A DNA stretch of 8,835 bases from Ectopseudomonas composti (GCA_946886245.1 CAMPIF010000151.1:1-8835); one strand, 5' to 3'; shown: positions 1-7,257, counted from the stretch's first letter. Notes: a model not told the origin generated them from the sequence alone. Numbers and translations are program-made.

Positions 1-104
1 GTAACCCACCGGGCGATGGATCGCGTTGCGCCGATGGTGGGTTACGCCGCACCCGCTTCTGCGAGTTGGCCGGTAACCTCGACAGGCGGTTACCCCACCC
101 TACG
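1..104. repeat. Palindromic intergenic repeat downstream of cobN (cut by window edge)
   Basis: Two inverted repeats are visible. GTAACCCACC (1-10) pairs perfectly with GGTGGGTTAC (36-45), with an inner GGCG/CGCC pair (12-15/29-32). GGTAACC (72-78) pairs with GGTTACC (88-94). The right end reads CCACCCTACG (95-104), which on the minus strand is CGTAGGGTGG. The same ten bases begin the repeat in the cobW-cobN gap (3909-3918). This style of repeat is common between genes in Pseudomonas. It lies just past the cobN stop and could act as a transcript 3' end structure, but there is no T-run. The left end lies outside the window. Confidence 0.6.
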
Positions 105-117
105 GGAACGCGTCGTT

Positions 118-3100
118 TCATGATTCCTCGCTGTCGAGCAGCAGGTTTTCCAGCGCTGCACGGTACTCGCCGGGATTCTCCCACAGGCCGCGCTGCTGGG
201 CTTCCAGCAGGCGTTCGAGGATATCGTTGAGCGCGCCTGGGTTGTGCTGCTGGATGAAGTCGCGGGTATCCCTATCGAGCAAATAGGCATCGGTCAGCAG
301 CGCGTACTGGTGGTCGTCGACCAGCTCGCTGGTGGCGTCGAAGGCGAACAGGTAGTCGATGGTCGCGGCCAGTTCGAAGGCGCCCTTGTAGCCGTGGCGC
401 TTCATGCCCTCGATCCATTTGGGATTGGCAGCGCGTGCCCGCACCACGCGATTGAGTTCTTCCTTCAAGGTGCGAATGCGCGGTGTATCCGGCTGGCTGT
501 TGTCGCCGAAGTAGCTGGCCACCTTGAGCCCGCGCAGGGTTTCCACCGCCGCCAGCATGCCGCCCTGGAACTGGTAGTAGTCGTTGGAGTCGAGGATGTC
601 GTGCTCGCGGTTATCCTGGTTGTGCAGCACCGCCTGCATCTGCTCCAGCCGTTCGACGAAACGTTGCCGCGCAGGCGTACCCTCGGCGCCGCTGCCGTAG
701 GCGTAGCCACCCCAGTTGAGGTAGACCTCGGCCAAGTCCGCGCGGCTCTGCCACAGACGCTCCTCGATGGCGTTCTGCACCCCGGCGCCATAGGCCCCCG
801 GTTTGGCGCCGAACACCCGCCATCCGGCCTGACGCCGCGCTTCGCCTTCATCCAGGCCGCTGTCCTTCAGTGCCAGCGATTCACGCCAGACCCGCGCCGA
901 CAGTGGATTCATGTCTTGCGGCTCATCCAGCTCGATCACCGCCTGCACGGCCTCGTCGAACAGGCGAATCAGGTTGCTGAAGGCATCGCGGAAGAAGCCA
1001 GAGACGCGCAGGGTAACGTCCACACGGGGCCGACCGAGCTGCTCCAGGGCCAATACCTCGAAGCGCTCGACACGTTGGCTGCCCGGCTGCCACACCGGGC
1101 GCACGCCCATCAGCGCCAGCGCCTGGGCAATATCGTCGCCGCCGGTACGCATGGTCGCCGTGCCCCACACCGACAGGCCGAGCTGGCGCAGGTGGTCGCC
1201 CTCGTCCTGTAGATGGCGCTCCAGCAGACGGTCAGCCGCCTGCACGCCGAGGCGCCAGGCGGTGGGCGTGGGTAGGTGGCGTACGTCGACGGTAAAGAAG
1301 TTGCGCCCGGTGGGCAGCACGTCGAGGCGCCCACGGCTCGGTGCGCCGCTCGGCCCGGCGGGCACGAAACGCCCTGCCAGCGCGGCGAGCAAGCCACCCA
1401 TTTCGGCATCGCCGCAGGCATCCAGCAAAGGCGCGATATGCTCGGTCAGCCCGTCGAGGATCAGCGCCACCTCGGCGCCTAAATCTTCAATGCACTCTCC
1501 GGCCAGGCGCTGCTCGATCAACCTCAGCGCCAGCAGCTCCAGGCGCTCGCGGGTGTCGCCGATGCTGCGCCACAGGCTGTTATCCACAGCCTGCAATGCC
1601 TGTGGACGCAGCCCCTCCCAGGGCTGGCCCATGTCGCAATCCAGCGGGTCGAGGCCCAGCTCCAGGCCACGCGCCAGCGCGCGCAGCAGGCTGGCATTGG
1701 CGCCCTGGCCATCGCCACGGGGGATGCGCAACAGCGCCAGCAGGGTGTCACGACGCAGTTGGCCAGCAGGCGACTCGCCGAACACATGCAGGCCGTCGCG
1801 GATCTGCGATTCCTTGAGGTCGCACAGGTAAGCATCGAGCTGCGGCAGCCAGCTGTCGCCGTCATCGTTGAGTTGCAGGCCCAACTCGCGGTCGAGGCTG
1901 GCCTCGCGCACCTTGGCCAGGATCTCGCCGCGCAGCTCCACGGCGCGACGCTGGTCGAGCTGGCTGGCCTCGAAATACTCGTCAGCCAGGCGCTCAAGGT
2001 CGCGTAGCGGGCCGTAGCTCTCGGCACGGGTCAGCGGCGGCATCAGGTGGTCGATGATCACCGCCTGAGTACGGCGCTTGGCCTGCGCACCCTCACCGGG
2101 ATCGTTGACGATGAAAGGATAGATATTCGGCAACGGGCCGATCAGCGCCTGCGGCCAGCAGTTCTCGGACAGGCCGACGCTCTTGCCCGGCAGCCATTCC
2201 AGGTTGCCATGCTTGCCGACGTGGATGAGCGCATCGGCGGCGAACGCCGTACGCAGCCAGGCGTAGAAGGCGATGTAACCATGCGGCGGCGCCAGATCCG
2301 GGTCGTGGTACACCGCCGCCGGGTCGAGCTGGTAGCCGCGCGCGGGCTGGATACCGACGAAGGTCAGGCCGAAGCGCAGGCCGGCGACCATCATCCGTCC
2401 GCTGCGGAACATCGGGTCATCCTGCGGCTCGCCCCAACGTTCGCGCACGGCCTGCTGGTTGGCCGGCGGCAGGCTGTGGAAAAACCTCAGGTAATCGTCC
2501 AGCGCCAGGCTTTGCGCGCAGGGCCGCGCATCCAGGCCGTCGAGGTCGTTGGTGACGCCGCCGAGCAGGCTGTGGACAAGTTCGGTGCCGCTACCCGGCA
2601 GGTTATCCACCGGATAGCCCTGTGCTTGCAGCGCACGGAGGATGTTCAGCGCGGCGGCGGGCGTATCCAGACCCACACCGTTGCCAATGCGGCCATCGCG
2701 GGTCGGGTAGTTGGCTAGGATCAAACCTATTCGCTTCTGATCGTTAGCTTTAATCGCCAAATGACACCAATTACTCGCCAGTTCGGCGACGAAATCCATT
2801 CCCGATTCGTGTGCCTGGTAGCACACCACGTCACTCTGGCTACGCTCGCTGCGCCAGGCCAGGCCCTTGAAGCTGATAGCGGTGCCGATCAGCCGGCCAT
2901 CCAGCTCCGGCAGTACCACATGCATGGCCAGGTCGCGCGAGCCAAGGCCCTGAGCACTGGCCTGCCATTGCGCCTGGTTGTCCAACGAGCAGATGGCCTG
3001 CAGCACCGGGATATCGCGACGGAACACCCGTGCCTGCGGCGCCTCGGGGTTGGAGAGCGCGAAGCCGGTGGTGTTGATGATCAGCGCGGCGCTCGTCTCG

Positions 3101-3864
3101 TCCAGCCAGGTCTGCACCTGATCCAGGCAGGCCGCTTCCTTGAGGCTGGCCACGGCGATGGGTAGCGGGTTGAGTCCCTGAGCGACGAGGTGATCGCAGA
3201 AGGCATCGACGAAGGCGGTGTTCGCCGACTGCACATGGTTGCGATAGAACAGCAGCGCTACCACTGGTGCGTCGGGTTGCCATTGCGCGTGCCAGTCAGC
3301 CAGCGCGGCCGGGCTGCGCTGCGGCTGATAGAGGCCGACGCGTGGCAGCGGCTGCGGCTCCTGCCAGCTGTCAGCGCGGCCCAGCCAGCGGCTGCCGATG
3401 CAGCGGAACAATTGACGGGCGTTATCCAGCCCGCCCTGGCGCAGGTACTGCCAGAGATGCAGGCTATCTTCCTCACCGACGTTACCGAGCGCATTCAGCT
3501 CAGGGTCCGGCTTGTCGTCGCCGGGCACCATGATCACCGTGGCGCCACGCGCCCCCAGCTCCACCAGGCGCTCGACGCCATAGCGCCAGTAGCTGACCCC
3601 GCCATGCACCGAGATCAGGATGACTTTGGCGTGCTGCAGCACCTGCTCGACGTAGTAGTCCACCGAGGCGTTGTTGCTCAGCTGTGCCGGGCTGGCCAGG
3701 CGCAGGCTGGGGTAGTCGTCCGGCAGTTGCCGGGCGGCTTCTGCCAGCAGGGACAGGTGCGAATCACCCGTGCACAGGATCACCAGCTCGGCAGGCGTCT
3801 GGCCAAGATCGGCGATACTGTCGGCCGGCAGTTGGGCGCCGGGTTGGGTGCGCAGTAGGTGCAT
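118..3864 (-). CDS. cobN: Cobaltochelatase large subunit CobN
   Basis: This 1248-residue protein is the large subunit of the aerobic cobaltochelatase. That enzyme inserts Co2+ into hydrogenobyrinic acid a,c-diamide with ATP hydrolysis by AAA+ partners (CobS/CobT or ChlI/ChlD type), none of which lie in the window. The length and the whole sequence fit the CobN/magnesium-chelatase H family. Conserved blocks are visible: NGVGLDTPAA in the first third, HVGKHGNLEWLPGKS at about 548-562, NDPGEG near 585, GAYGAGVQNAIEERLW near 1022, NWGGYAYG near 1049 and DSNDYYQFQGG near 1090. No signal peptide or membrane segment is seen, so it is cytoplasmic. The ATG at 3864 gives the usual MHLLRT start. The ribosome site is weak (GGAA a few bases upstream), and a REP-like repeat begins only about 10 bases before the start codon. 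It lies downstream of cobW with a 137-base gap and is probably on the same riboswitch-controlled transcript. No frameshift or missing block was noticed. Confidence 0.97.
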   Translation of the reverse strand: MHLLRTQPGAQLPADSIADLGQTPAELVILCTGDSHLSLLAEAARQLPDDYPSLRLASPAQLSNNASVDYYVEQVLQHAKVILISVHGGVSYWRYGVERLVELGARGATVIMVPGDDKPDPELNALGNVGEEDSLHLWQYLRQGGLDNARQLFRCIGSRWLGRADSWQEPQPLPRVGLYQPQRSPAALADWHAQWQPDAPVVALLFYRNHVQSANTAFVDAFCDHLVAQGLNPLPIAVASLKEAACLDQVQTWLDETSAALIINTTGFALSNPEAPQARVFRRDIPVLQAICSLDNQAQWQASAQGLGSRDLAMHVVLPELDGRLIGTAISFKGLAWRSERSQSDVVCYQAHESGMDFVAELASNWCHLAIKANDQKRIGLILANYPTRDGRIGNGVGLDTPAAALNILRALQAQGYPVDNLPGSGTELVHSLLGGVTNDLDGLDARPCAQSLALDDYLRFFHSLPPANQQAVRERWGEPQDDPMFRSGRMMVAGLRFGLTFVGIQPARGYQLDPAAVYHDPDLAPPHGYIAFYAWLRTAFAADALIHVGKHGNLEWLPGKSVGLSENCWPQALIGPLPNIYPFIVNDPGEGAQAKRRTQAVIIDHLMPPLTRAESYGPLRDLERLADEYFEASQLDQRRAVELRGEILAKVREASLDRELGLQLNDDGDSWLPQLDAYLCDLKESQIRDGLHVFGESPAGQLRRDTLLALLRIPRGDGQGANASLLRALARGLELGLDPLDCDMGQPWEGLRPQALQAVDNSLWRSIGDTRERLELLALRLIEQRLAGECIEDLGAEVALILDGLTEHIAPLLDACGDAEMGGLLAALAGRFVPAGPSGAPSRGRLDVLPTGRNFFTVDVRHLPTPTAWRLGVQAADRLLERHLQDEGDHLRQLGLSVWGTATMRTGGDDIAQALALMGVRPVWQPGSQRVERFEVLALEQLGRPRVDVTLRVSGFFRDAFSNLIRLFDEAVQAVIELDEPQDMNPLSARVWRESLALKDSGLDEGEARRQAGWRVFGAKPGAYGAGVQNAIEERLWQSRADLAEVYLNWGGYAYGSGAEGTPARQRFVERLEQMQAVLHNQDNREHDILDSNDYYQFQGGMLAAVETLRGLKVASYFGDNSQPDTPRIRTLKEELNRVVRARAANPKWIEGMKRHGYKGAFELAATIDYLFAFDATSELVDDHQYALLTDAYLLDRDTRDFIQQHNPGALNDILERLLEAQQRGLWENPGEYRAALENLLLDSEES

Positions 3865-3873
3865 GGTCGTTCC

Positions 3874-3900
3874 GTGGGAGGGGCTTCAGCCGCAACTGGT
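3874..3900. repeat. REP-like element next to cobN start
   Basis: The plus strand reads GTGGGAGGGGCTTCAGCCGC (3874-3893), with the small hairpin GGCT-TC-AGCC (3882-3891). This resembles the core of Pseudomonas REP elements (a GTGGGAG opening followed by a GGCTT...AGCC hairpin). It sits immediately upstream of the cobN start codon on the transcribed side, so the cobN leader would carry it. The family assignment is from recall of Pseudomonas repeats, not from a search. Confidence 0.5.
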
Positions 3901-3908
3901 GATGGCGT

Positions 3909-3994
3909 CGTAGGGTGGACTCAGGAGCGAAGCGAACAGTCCACCGCCAGCGCAAACGTCCACACGGCGTACTGCTACGCGAGTACGCCCTACG
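3909..3994. repeat. Two-hairpin palindromic element in the cobW-cobN gap
   Basis: Outer arms CGTAGGG (3909-3915) and CCCTACG (3988-3994) enclose two perfect hairpins: GGTGGACT/AGTCCACC (3914-3921/3938-3945) and GGCGTACT/AGTACGCC (3966-3973/3982-3989). The whole can fold as a three-way junction in RNA or a cruciform in DNA. Its end sequence CGTAGGGTGG matches the repeat on the other side of cobN (95-104, opposite strand). It fills most of the gap between cobW and cobN, so it may stabilise or process the transcript, or it may be a passive repeat of a small non-autonomous element. Confidence 0.65.
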
Positions 3995-4001
3995 TTCCGT
4001 A

Positions 4002-5051
4002 TCAGGCCAGCGCCGCTTTCAGCTCGGCCTCGATGGCCGCGCGGTCGAGCTGTTGGCCGATCACCACCAGGCGGCTTAGACGCGGCTCGTCGGCCAGCCA
4101 GGCGCGATCGAAGTGACGATCGAAGCGCTGGCCAACACCCTGCACCAGCAGACGCATGGGTTTGCCAGGGATGGCCGCGAAGCCTTTCACCCGCAGGATG
4201 CCGTACCTGGCCACCGCATCCTTCAGTGTGGCCAGCAAGCGCGCCTCCTCAGCTTCCGGTAGTTCCACGTGGAACGAGTCGAATTCCTCGTGATCGTGGT
4301 CGTCGTCTTCATCGTCGTGATGGGTGCGGCGGCTGTCTATATGCAGCTCGGTTTCGCTGTTCAGGCCCAGCAGCACGTCCAGCGGCAGCTCGCCGCCGTG
4401 CGCCTCGATCACCTTGACCGCCGGCGGCAGCTCCTCGGCAACCTCGGCGCGCACCGCAGCCAGCGCCTCGGCGTCGAGCAGGTCAGCCTTGTTGAGGATC
4501 ACCAGGTCAGCGCTGGCCAACTGGTCGGCGAACAGCTCGTGCAGGGGCGATTCGTGATCCAGGTTGGGGTCGAGCTTGCGCTGCTCGTCCACCTGATCGG
4601 GGAAGGCGGCGAAGGTGCCAGCGGCCACAGCGGGGCTGTCGACCACGGTGATCACCGCATCGACCGTGCAGGCATTGCGAATTTCCGGCCAGTTGAAGGC
4701 TTGCACCAGTGGCTTGGGCAACGCCAGACCGCTGGTTTCGATAAGGATATGGTCCAGGTCGCCACGGCGCGCCACCAGCTCGCGCATCACCGGGAAGAAC
4801 TCTTCCTGCACGGTGCAGCACAGGCAGCCGTTGGCCAGCTCGAAAACGCGGCCGTTGGCCTCCTCCTCGCTGCAGCCGATGGAGCACTGCCTGAGGATTT
4901 CGCCATCGATGCCCAGCTCGCCGAACTCGTTGACGATCACCGCGATACGGCGCCCTTCGGCATGGGCCAACAGGTGACGCAGCAGGGTGGTTTTGCCGGC
5001 ACCGAGAAAACCGGTGACGATGGTGACAGGCAGTTTGGCGAGGGTTTTCAT
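4002..5051 (-). CDS. cobW: CobW, G3E-family GTPase / metal chaperone of cobalamin synthesis
   Basis: This 349-residue P-loop GTPase of the G3E (COG0523) family probably handles cobalt for the CobN chelatase; the exact role of CobW is inferred from the family and the location. It has Walker A GFLGAGKT (14-21), the NEFGELGIDG switch block (41-50), the metal-binding CxCC motif in GCLCC (75-79), ETSGLA (105-110), the NKAD guanine-specificity motif, and a His/Asp-rich loop (about 241-255, HHDDEDDDHDHEE) typical of metal-handling members, followed by the CobW C-terminal domain. The frame stays open upstream to 5207, but that stretch runs through the riboswitch expression platform and looks non-coding. 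The ATG at 5051 gives the normal N-terminus right before the beta strand and P-loop and has GGGGCC a few bases upstream. It is the first gene after the cobalamin riboswitch, and cobN follows 137 bases later. Confidence 0.95.
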   Translation of the reverse strand: MKTLAKLPVTIVTGFLGAGKTTLLRHLLAHAEGRRIAVIVNEFGELGIDGEILRQCSIGCSEEEANGRVFELANGCLCCTVQEEFFPVMRELVARRGDLDHILIETSGLALPKPLVQAFNWPEIRNACTVDAVITVVDSPAVAAGTFAAFPDQVDEQRKLDPNLDHESPLHELFADQLASADLVILNKADLLDAEALAAVRAEVAEELPPAVKVIEAHGGELPLDVLLGLNSETELHIDSRRTHHDDEDDDHDHEEFDSFHVELPEAEEARLLATLKDAVARYGILRVKGFAAIPGKPMRLLVQGVGQRFDRHFDRAWLADEPRLSRLVVIGQQLDRAAIEAELKAALA

Positions 5052-5080
5052 GAAGGGCCCCGTGGCGTCGTTAAGTTCGG

Positions 5081-5142
5081 CGGACGGGTACGCGCAGGCG
5101 GGCACGCAGGGGCGCGCTGGCCGCGTCGGATCACCCCGTCCG
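5081..5142 (-). promoter_or_regulatory. Candidate riboswitch expression platform hairpin
   Basis: Between the aptamer and cobW, CGGACGGG (5081-5088) and CCCGTCCG (5135-5142) are perfectly complementary, with a further inner pair ACGCG/CGCGT (5090-5094/5122-5126). The structure ends about 30 bases before the cobW start and has no U-run. If it is the platform, control is more likely at translation or through Rho than by an intrinsic terminator. The pairing is seen in the sequence; the role is inferred. Confidence 0.4.
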
Positions 5143-5159
5143 AGCAAATGGCTGGTCAG

Positions 5160-5327
5160 TCGAGGCAGGTCTCCTGGCTCACGGTCTGCGCGTTGCGCGT
5201 CCTTCACCTTCCCGCCAAAGGCAGTGGTGTATTGAAGGGTTTAAGACCGTTCACAGTTGCGGGGGCAGCCAGGGCATCGACCCTGTTCCCTCTTAGCTCC
5301 CCGGCCGCACGCCGGGAAGAACCTCGA
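5160..5327 (-). ncRNA. Cobalamin riboswitch (aptamer)
   Basis: On the minus strand the hallmarks of the B12-sensing aptamer (Rfam Cobalamin) appear in order. Helix P1 is TCGAGG/CCTCGA (5322-5327 with 5160-5165). It is followed by GGTTCTTCCCGG, the GGGAACAGGG segment, the core GGCTGCCCCCGCAACTG (5254-5270), the CCACTGCC segment, GGGAAGG, and the B12 box AGCCAGGAGACCTGCC (5164-5179). Binding of adenosylcobalamin or a related corrinoid to the nascent transcript normally lowers expression of the genes below, here cobW and probably cobN, giving feedback control of cobalt insertion. Confidence 0.95.
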
Positions 5328-5335
5328 AAGCGAGA

Positions 5336-5364
5336 AGGCTACGCAGGCCGTGGCGGCCGGTCAA
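5336..5364 (-). promoter_or_regulatory. Candidate sigma70 promoter for the riboswitch-cobW-cobN transcript
   Basis: On the minus strand TTGACC (5364-5359) is followed after exactly 17 bases by TAGCCT (5341-5336). The -35 matches five of six consensus bases; the -10 matches only three but keeps the key T, A and final T. Transcription would start near 5329, just ahead of helix P1 of the aptamer (5327), which fits well. The -35 lies within a perfect inverted repeat (5357-5378). Confidence 0.42.
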
Positions 5365-5378
5365 TCGCGGTTGACCGG
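5357..5378. promoter_or_regulatory. Operator-like inverted repeat in the cobW/cobE divergent region
   Basis: CCGGTCAA (5357-5364) and TTGACCGG (5371-5378) form a perfect 8-base inverted repeat around a 6-base spacer. It covers the candidate -35 of the riboswitch promoter and lies about 50 bases before cobE. A dyad of this length and spacing is typical of a dimeric repressor or activator site, but no regulator is known to me for it. A chance arrangement of two back-to-back TTGAC boxes is possible. Confidence 0.35.
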
Positions 5379-5427
5379 TGGAATGCGCCATGGTGAGCTA
5401 CGCCGCTGCACAGCACGAGCGCCCTTG

Positions 5428-5859
5428 ATGATGCCAAGCCCCTCGAATCCCGGTCCTGACGCCTCGCCCATGGTGGTAGCCGGGCTGGGTTGCAGGCGCG
5501 ATTGCCCCCGGCAAGACTTGCTCGCCCTGCTCATCCACAGCCTGGCCCAGCATGAGCTGACTGTGGATAACCTCGCTGGATTGGCCAGCATCGCCCACAA
5601 GCGTGACGAACCGGGGCTGCGTGAACTGGCCATGCACCTGAATCTGGAGCTGACATTCTTCACCCCGGAAGCGCTCGCGCTCTACCAGCCGGAGAAAGCC
5701 GGCAGCCCCCTCATCCGATCCATAACGGGCAGCCCCGCTGTAGCGGAACCCTGCGCCCTGGCTCTGGCCACGCGACTGGGCACGGCAGCCCGCCTGCTGG
5801 GCGATAAAACCTATACGGCCAACGCCACCTGTGCGTTGGCAACATTTTCAATAACTTGA
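5428..5859 (+). CDS. cobE: Cobalamin biosynthesis protein CobE (CbiG C-terminal domain type)
   Basis: This is a small single-domain protein of the CobE/GbiG-C family, about 143 residues from the ATG at 5428. The family motif GLGCRRDC is at 19-26 and is followed by the helix QDLLALLIHSLAQH, the block GLASIAHKRDEPGL and a second block TGSPAVAEPCALALA. CobE is required in the aerobic B12 pathway, and a part in handling precorrin intermediates has been proposed; its exact reaction is not settled. The start is uncertain: 5428 and 5431 are adjacent ATGs without a clear ribosome site, and 5470 (MVVAGLGC) would also leave the whole domain. The frame is open as far as 5257 but there it crosses the riboswitch on the other strand. 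It diverges from cobW. The last residues (FSIT) are encoded in AT-rich DNA that may belong to a junction with the following gene. Confidence 0.85.
   Translation: MMPSPSNPGPDASPMVVAGLGCRRDCPRQDLLALLIHSLAQHELTVDNLAGLASIAHKRDEPGLRELAMHLNLELTFFTPEALALYQPEKAGSPLIRSITGSPAVAEPCALALATRLGTAARLLGDKTYTANATCALATFSIT
5818..5856 (+). terminator. Weak terminator-like hairpin at the end of cobE
   Basis: GCCAACGC (5818-5825) and GCGTTGGC (5833-5840) form a perfect 8-base stem with a 7-base loop, followed by AACATTTTCAATAA. The T content is poor for an intrinsic terminator, and the stem lies inside the last codons of cobE. It may limit readthrough into the next gene, or may mark the original 3' side of cobE. 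Confidence 0.3.
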
Positions 5860-5869
5860 GCATCTAGCC

Positions 5870-6415
5870 TTGGATTATTTCGAAAGCGTTATCAAGACTT
5901 TGCTTGAAGGTGAAGGGTATTGGGTTCGGCAATCATTCAAGGTCAACCTGACCAAGGAGGAAAAACGGCAGGTGGGTAAGCACTCCATTCCACGCCCGGA
6001 AATTGACCTTCTCGCTTACAAGCCCAGCGAAAATAGACTTCTTGCCTTTGAAGCAAAATCCTTTCTCGACTCCCCCGGCGTCAGGCTGTCATGCCTTAGC
6101 GAGAACCATGACATTCCTGAAGGCAAGTACAAACTGTTTACTTGCGAAAATTACAGGTCGATCGTTTTCCAACGGCTCAGACAGGATCTAATAGATTGCG
6201 GAATGGGCGACCGGACTACCGAAATTGTTCTGGGACTCGCTGCCGGTAAGGTCTATCAATCCAAGAATGCCGAAATCCAGGAGTTGTTCTCTCGAAACGG
6301 ATGGCTGTTCTGGTCACCGGAAGATATTCGCAACAAAGTGATCGCACTAGCCGAGCGCGGCTATGAAAACGAGCCCGCAATCATCACGGCCAAAATCCTG
6401 ATGCGCCAAGCATGA
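5870..6415 (+). CDS. Orphan PD-(D/E)xK nuclease-like protein, function unknown
   Basis: This protein of about 181 residues starts at TTG 5870, 10 bases after the cobE stop; no good ATG exists near the 5' end and the ribosome site is weak. The N-terminal helix YFESVIKTLLEGEGYWV (with E5), then EID (44-46), then the strand ending FEAK (60-63) match the core of restriction-endonuclease-like folds: D46 and E61-x-K63 as metal and catalytic residues and E5 as the helix-1 acid. A Gln-containing helix (FQRLRQDL, 100-107) follows. There is no partner methylase or helicase. Many bacteria carry similar stand-alone hypothetical proteins (from recall). Base use differs sharply from its neighbours: 25 of 60 bases are G+C at 6001-6060, against 46 of 60 at 6661-6720 in cobM. 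This suggests horizontal gain within a cob operon. Nuclease activity and substrate are inference only. Confidence 0.78.
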   Translation: MDYFESVIKTLLEGEGYWVRQSFKVNLTKEEKRQVGKHSIPRPEIDLLAYKPSENRLLAFEAKSFLDSPGVRLSCLSENHDIPEGKYKLFTCENYRSIVFQRLRQDLIDCGMGDRTTEIVLGLAAGKVYQSKNAEIQELFSRNGWLFWSPEDIRNKVIALAERGYENEPAIITAKILMRQA

Positions 6416-6451
6416 ACAGAGCAAACCCCTCCTCCTGACAAGGCATGCCTC

Positions 6452-7207
6452 ATGACCGTCTACTTCATCGGCGCCGGCCCCGGCGACCCCGAGCTGATCA
6501 CCGTCAAGGGCCAGCGTCTGATCCGTTCGTGCCCGGTCATTCTGTATGCCGGCTCACTGGTGCCCGAGGCAGTTATTGCAGGCAATAGCGCCGAACAGCT
6601 GGTCAACACTGCCGAACTTCACCTTGGCGAGATCATCGAACTGCTGCGTCAAGCCCATGAGCGTGGCCAGGACGTGGCCCGCGTGCACTCCGGCGACCCG
6701 TCGCTGTACGGCGCCATCGGCGAGCAGATTCGCGAGCTGCGTGCCCTCGATATTCCCTTCGAGATCGTCCCCGGCGTCACCGCCACCGCTGCCTGCGCGG
6801 CGTTGCTGGAATGCGAACTGACCCTGCCGGGCGTCGCCCAGACCGTAATCCTCACCCGTTACGGCACCACCTCGCCGATGCCCGAAGGCGAGCAACTGCA
6901 CGACCTGGCGCGGCACCGTGCAACCATGGCCATCCACCTCGGCGTGCGCCAGTTGCCGGCCATAGTCGCCGAACTGCTGCCGCACTACGGCGCCGACTGC
7001 CCCATCGCGGTTATCCACAGAGCCAGCTGGCCGGATCAGGACTGGGTACTGGGCACCCTCGCCGATATCCAGGAGAAGGTCGCCGCCAAGGACTTCCGCC
7101 GTACGGCGCTGATTCTGGTCGGCCGCGTGCTCGATCCCGGCGCCTTCGCCGAATCGGCGCTGTACGACGCGGCGCATCGCCACCTCTACCGTCCCGGCAT
7201 CGCTTGA
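6452..7207 (+). CDS. cobM: Precorrin-4 C11-methyltransferase CobM
   Basis: This 251-residue S-adenosylmethionine-dependent tetrapyrrole methylase converts precorrin-4 to precorrin-5 by methylating C-11 in the aerobic cobalamin pathway. The family signature GAGPGDPELITVKG is at 7-20, YAGSLV at 32-37, the SAM-site motif HSGDPSLYGAI at 79-89, PGVTA at 107-111, and TRYGTTSPMPEGE from about 135. The length is normal and no residue of these motifs is missing. The ATG at 6452 has AAGG about 8 bases upstream. It lies 36 bases after the nuclease-like gene and would normally be expected close behind cobE. Its end is followed by a long convergent non-coding region. Confidence 0.97.
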   Translation: MTVYFIGAGPGDPELITVKGQRLIRSCPVILYAGSLVPEAVIAGNSAEQLVNTAELHLGEIIELLRQAHERGQDVARVHSGDPSLYGAIGEQIRELRALDIPFEIVPGVTATAACAALLECELTLPGVAQTVILTRYGTTSPMPEGEQLHDLARHRATMAIHLGVRQLPAIVAELLPHYGADCPIAVIHRASWPDQDWVLGTLADIQEKVAAKDFRRTALILVGRVLDPGAFAESALYDAAHRHLYRPGIA

Positions 7208-7236
7208 GTGTGGCGAGAAACCGTACAGAGCGCTGA

Positions 7237-7257
7237 AGGCCTTGCCATACAAGGCCT
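7237..7257. terminator. Hairpin 30 bases after the cobM stop
   Basis: A perfect 8-base stem AGGCCTTG/CAAGGCCT encloses the loop CCATA. It is well placed to protect or end the cobM message, but no T-run follows, so an intrinsic terminator is not shown. Confidence 0.35.

Noticed and set aside
1..104. CRISPR array at the left edge
   Set aside because: The repeated pieces are inverted, short and not regularly spaced, which fits a palindromic intergenic element and not direct repeats with spacers.
244..1212. Long open frame of 322 codons on the plus strand, antisense to cobN
   Set aside because: It lies wholly inside cobN, its product is a low-complexity shadow without a recognisable domain, and long antisense frames are expected in G+C-rich genes.
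5052..5207. Upstream in-frame extension of cobW by 52 codons
   Set aside because: It runs through the expression platform and the B12 box, has no family similarity, and the normal CobW N-terminus begins at 5051.
4269..5396. 375-codon open frame on the plus strand, antisense to cobW and across the riboswitch
   Set aside because: CobW on the other strand is a clear protein and the aptamer is non-coding; the frame shows no domain and no ribosome site.
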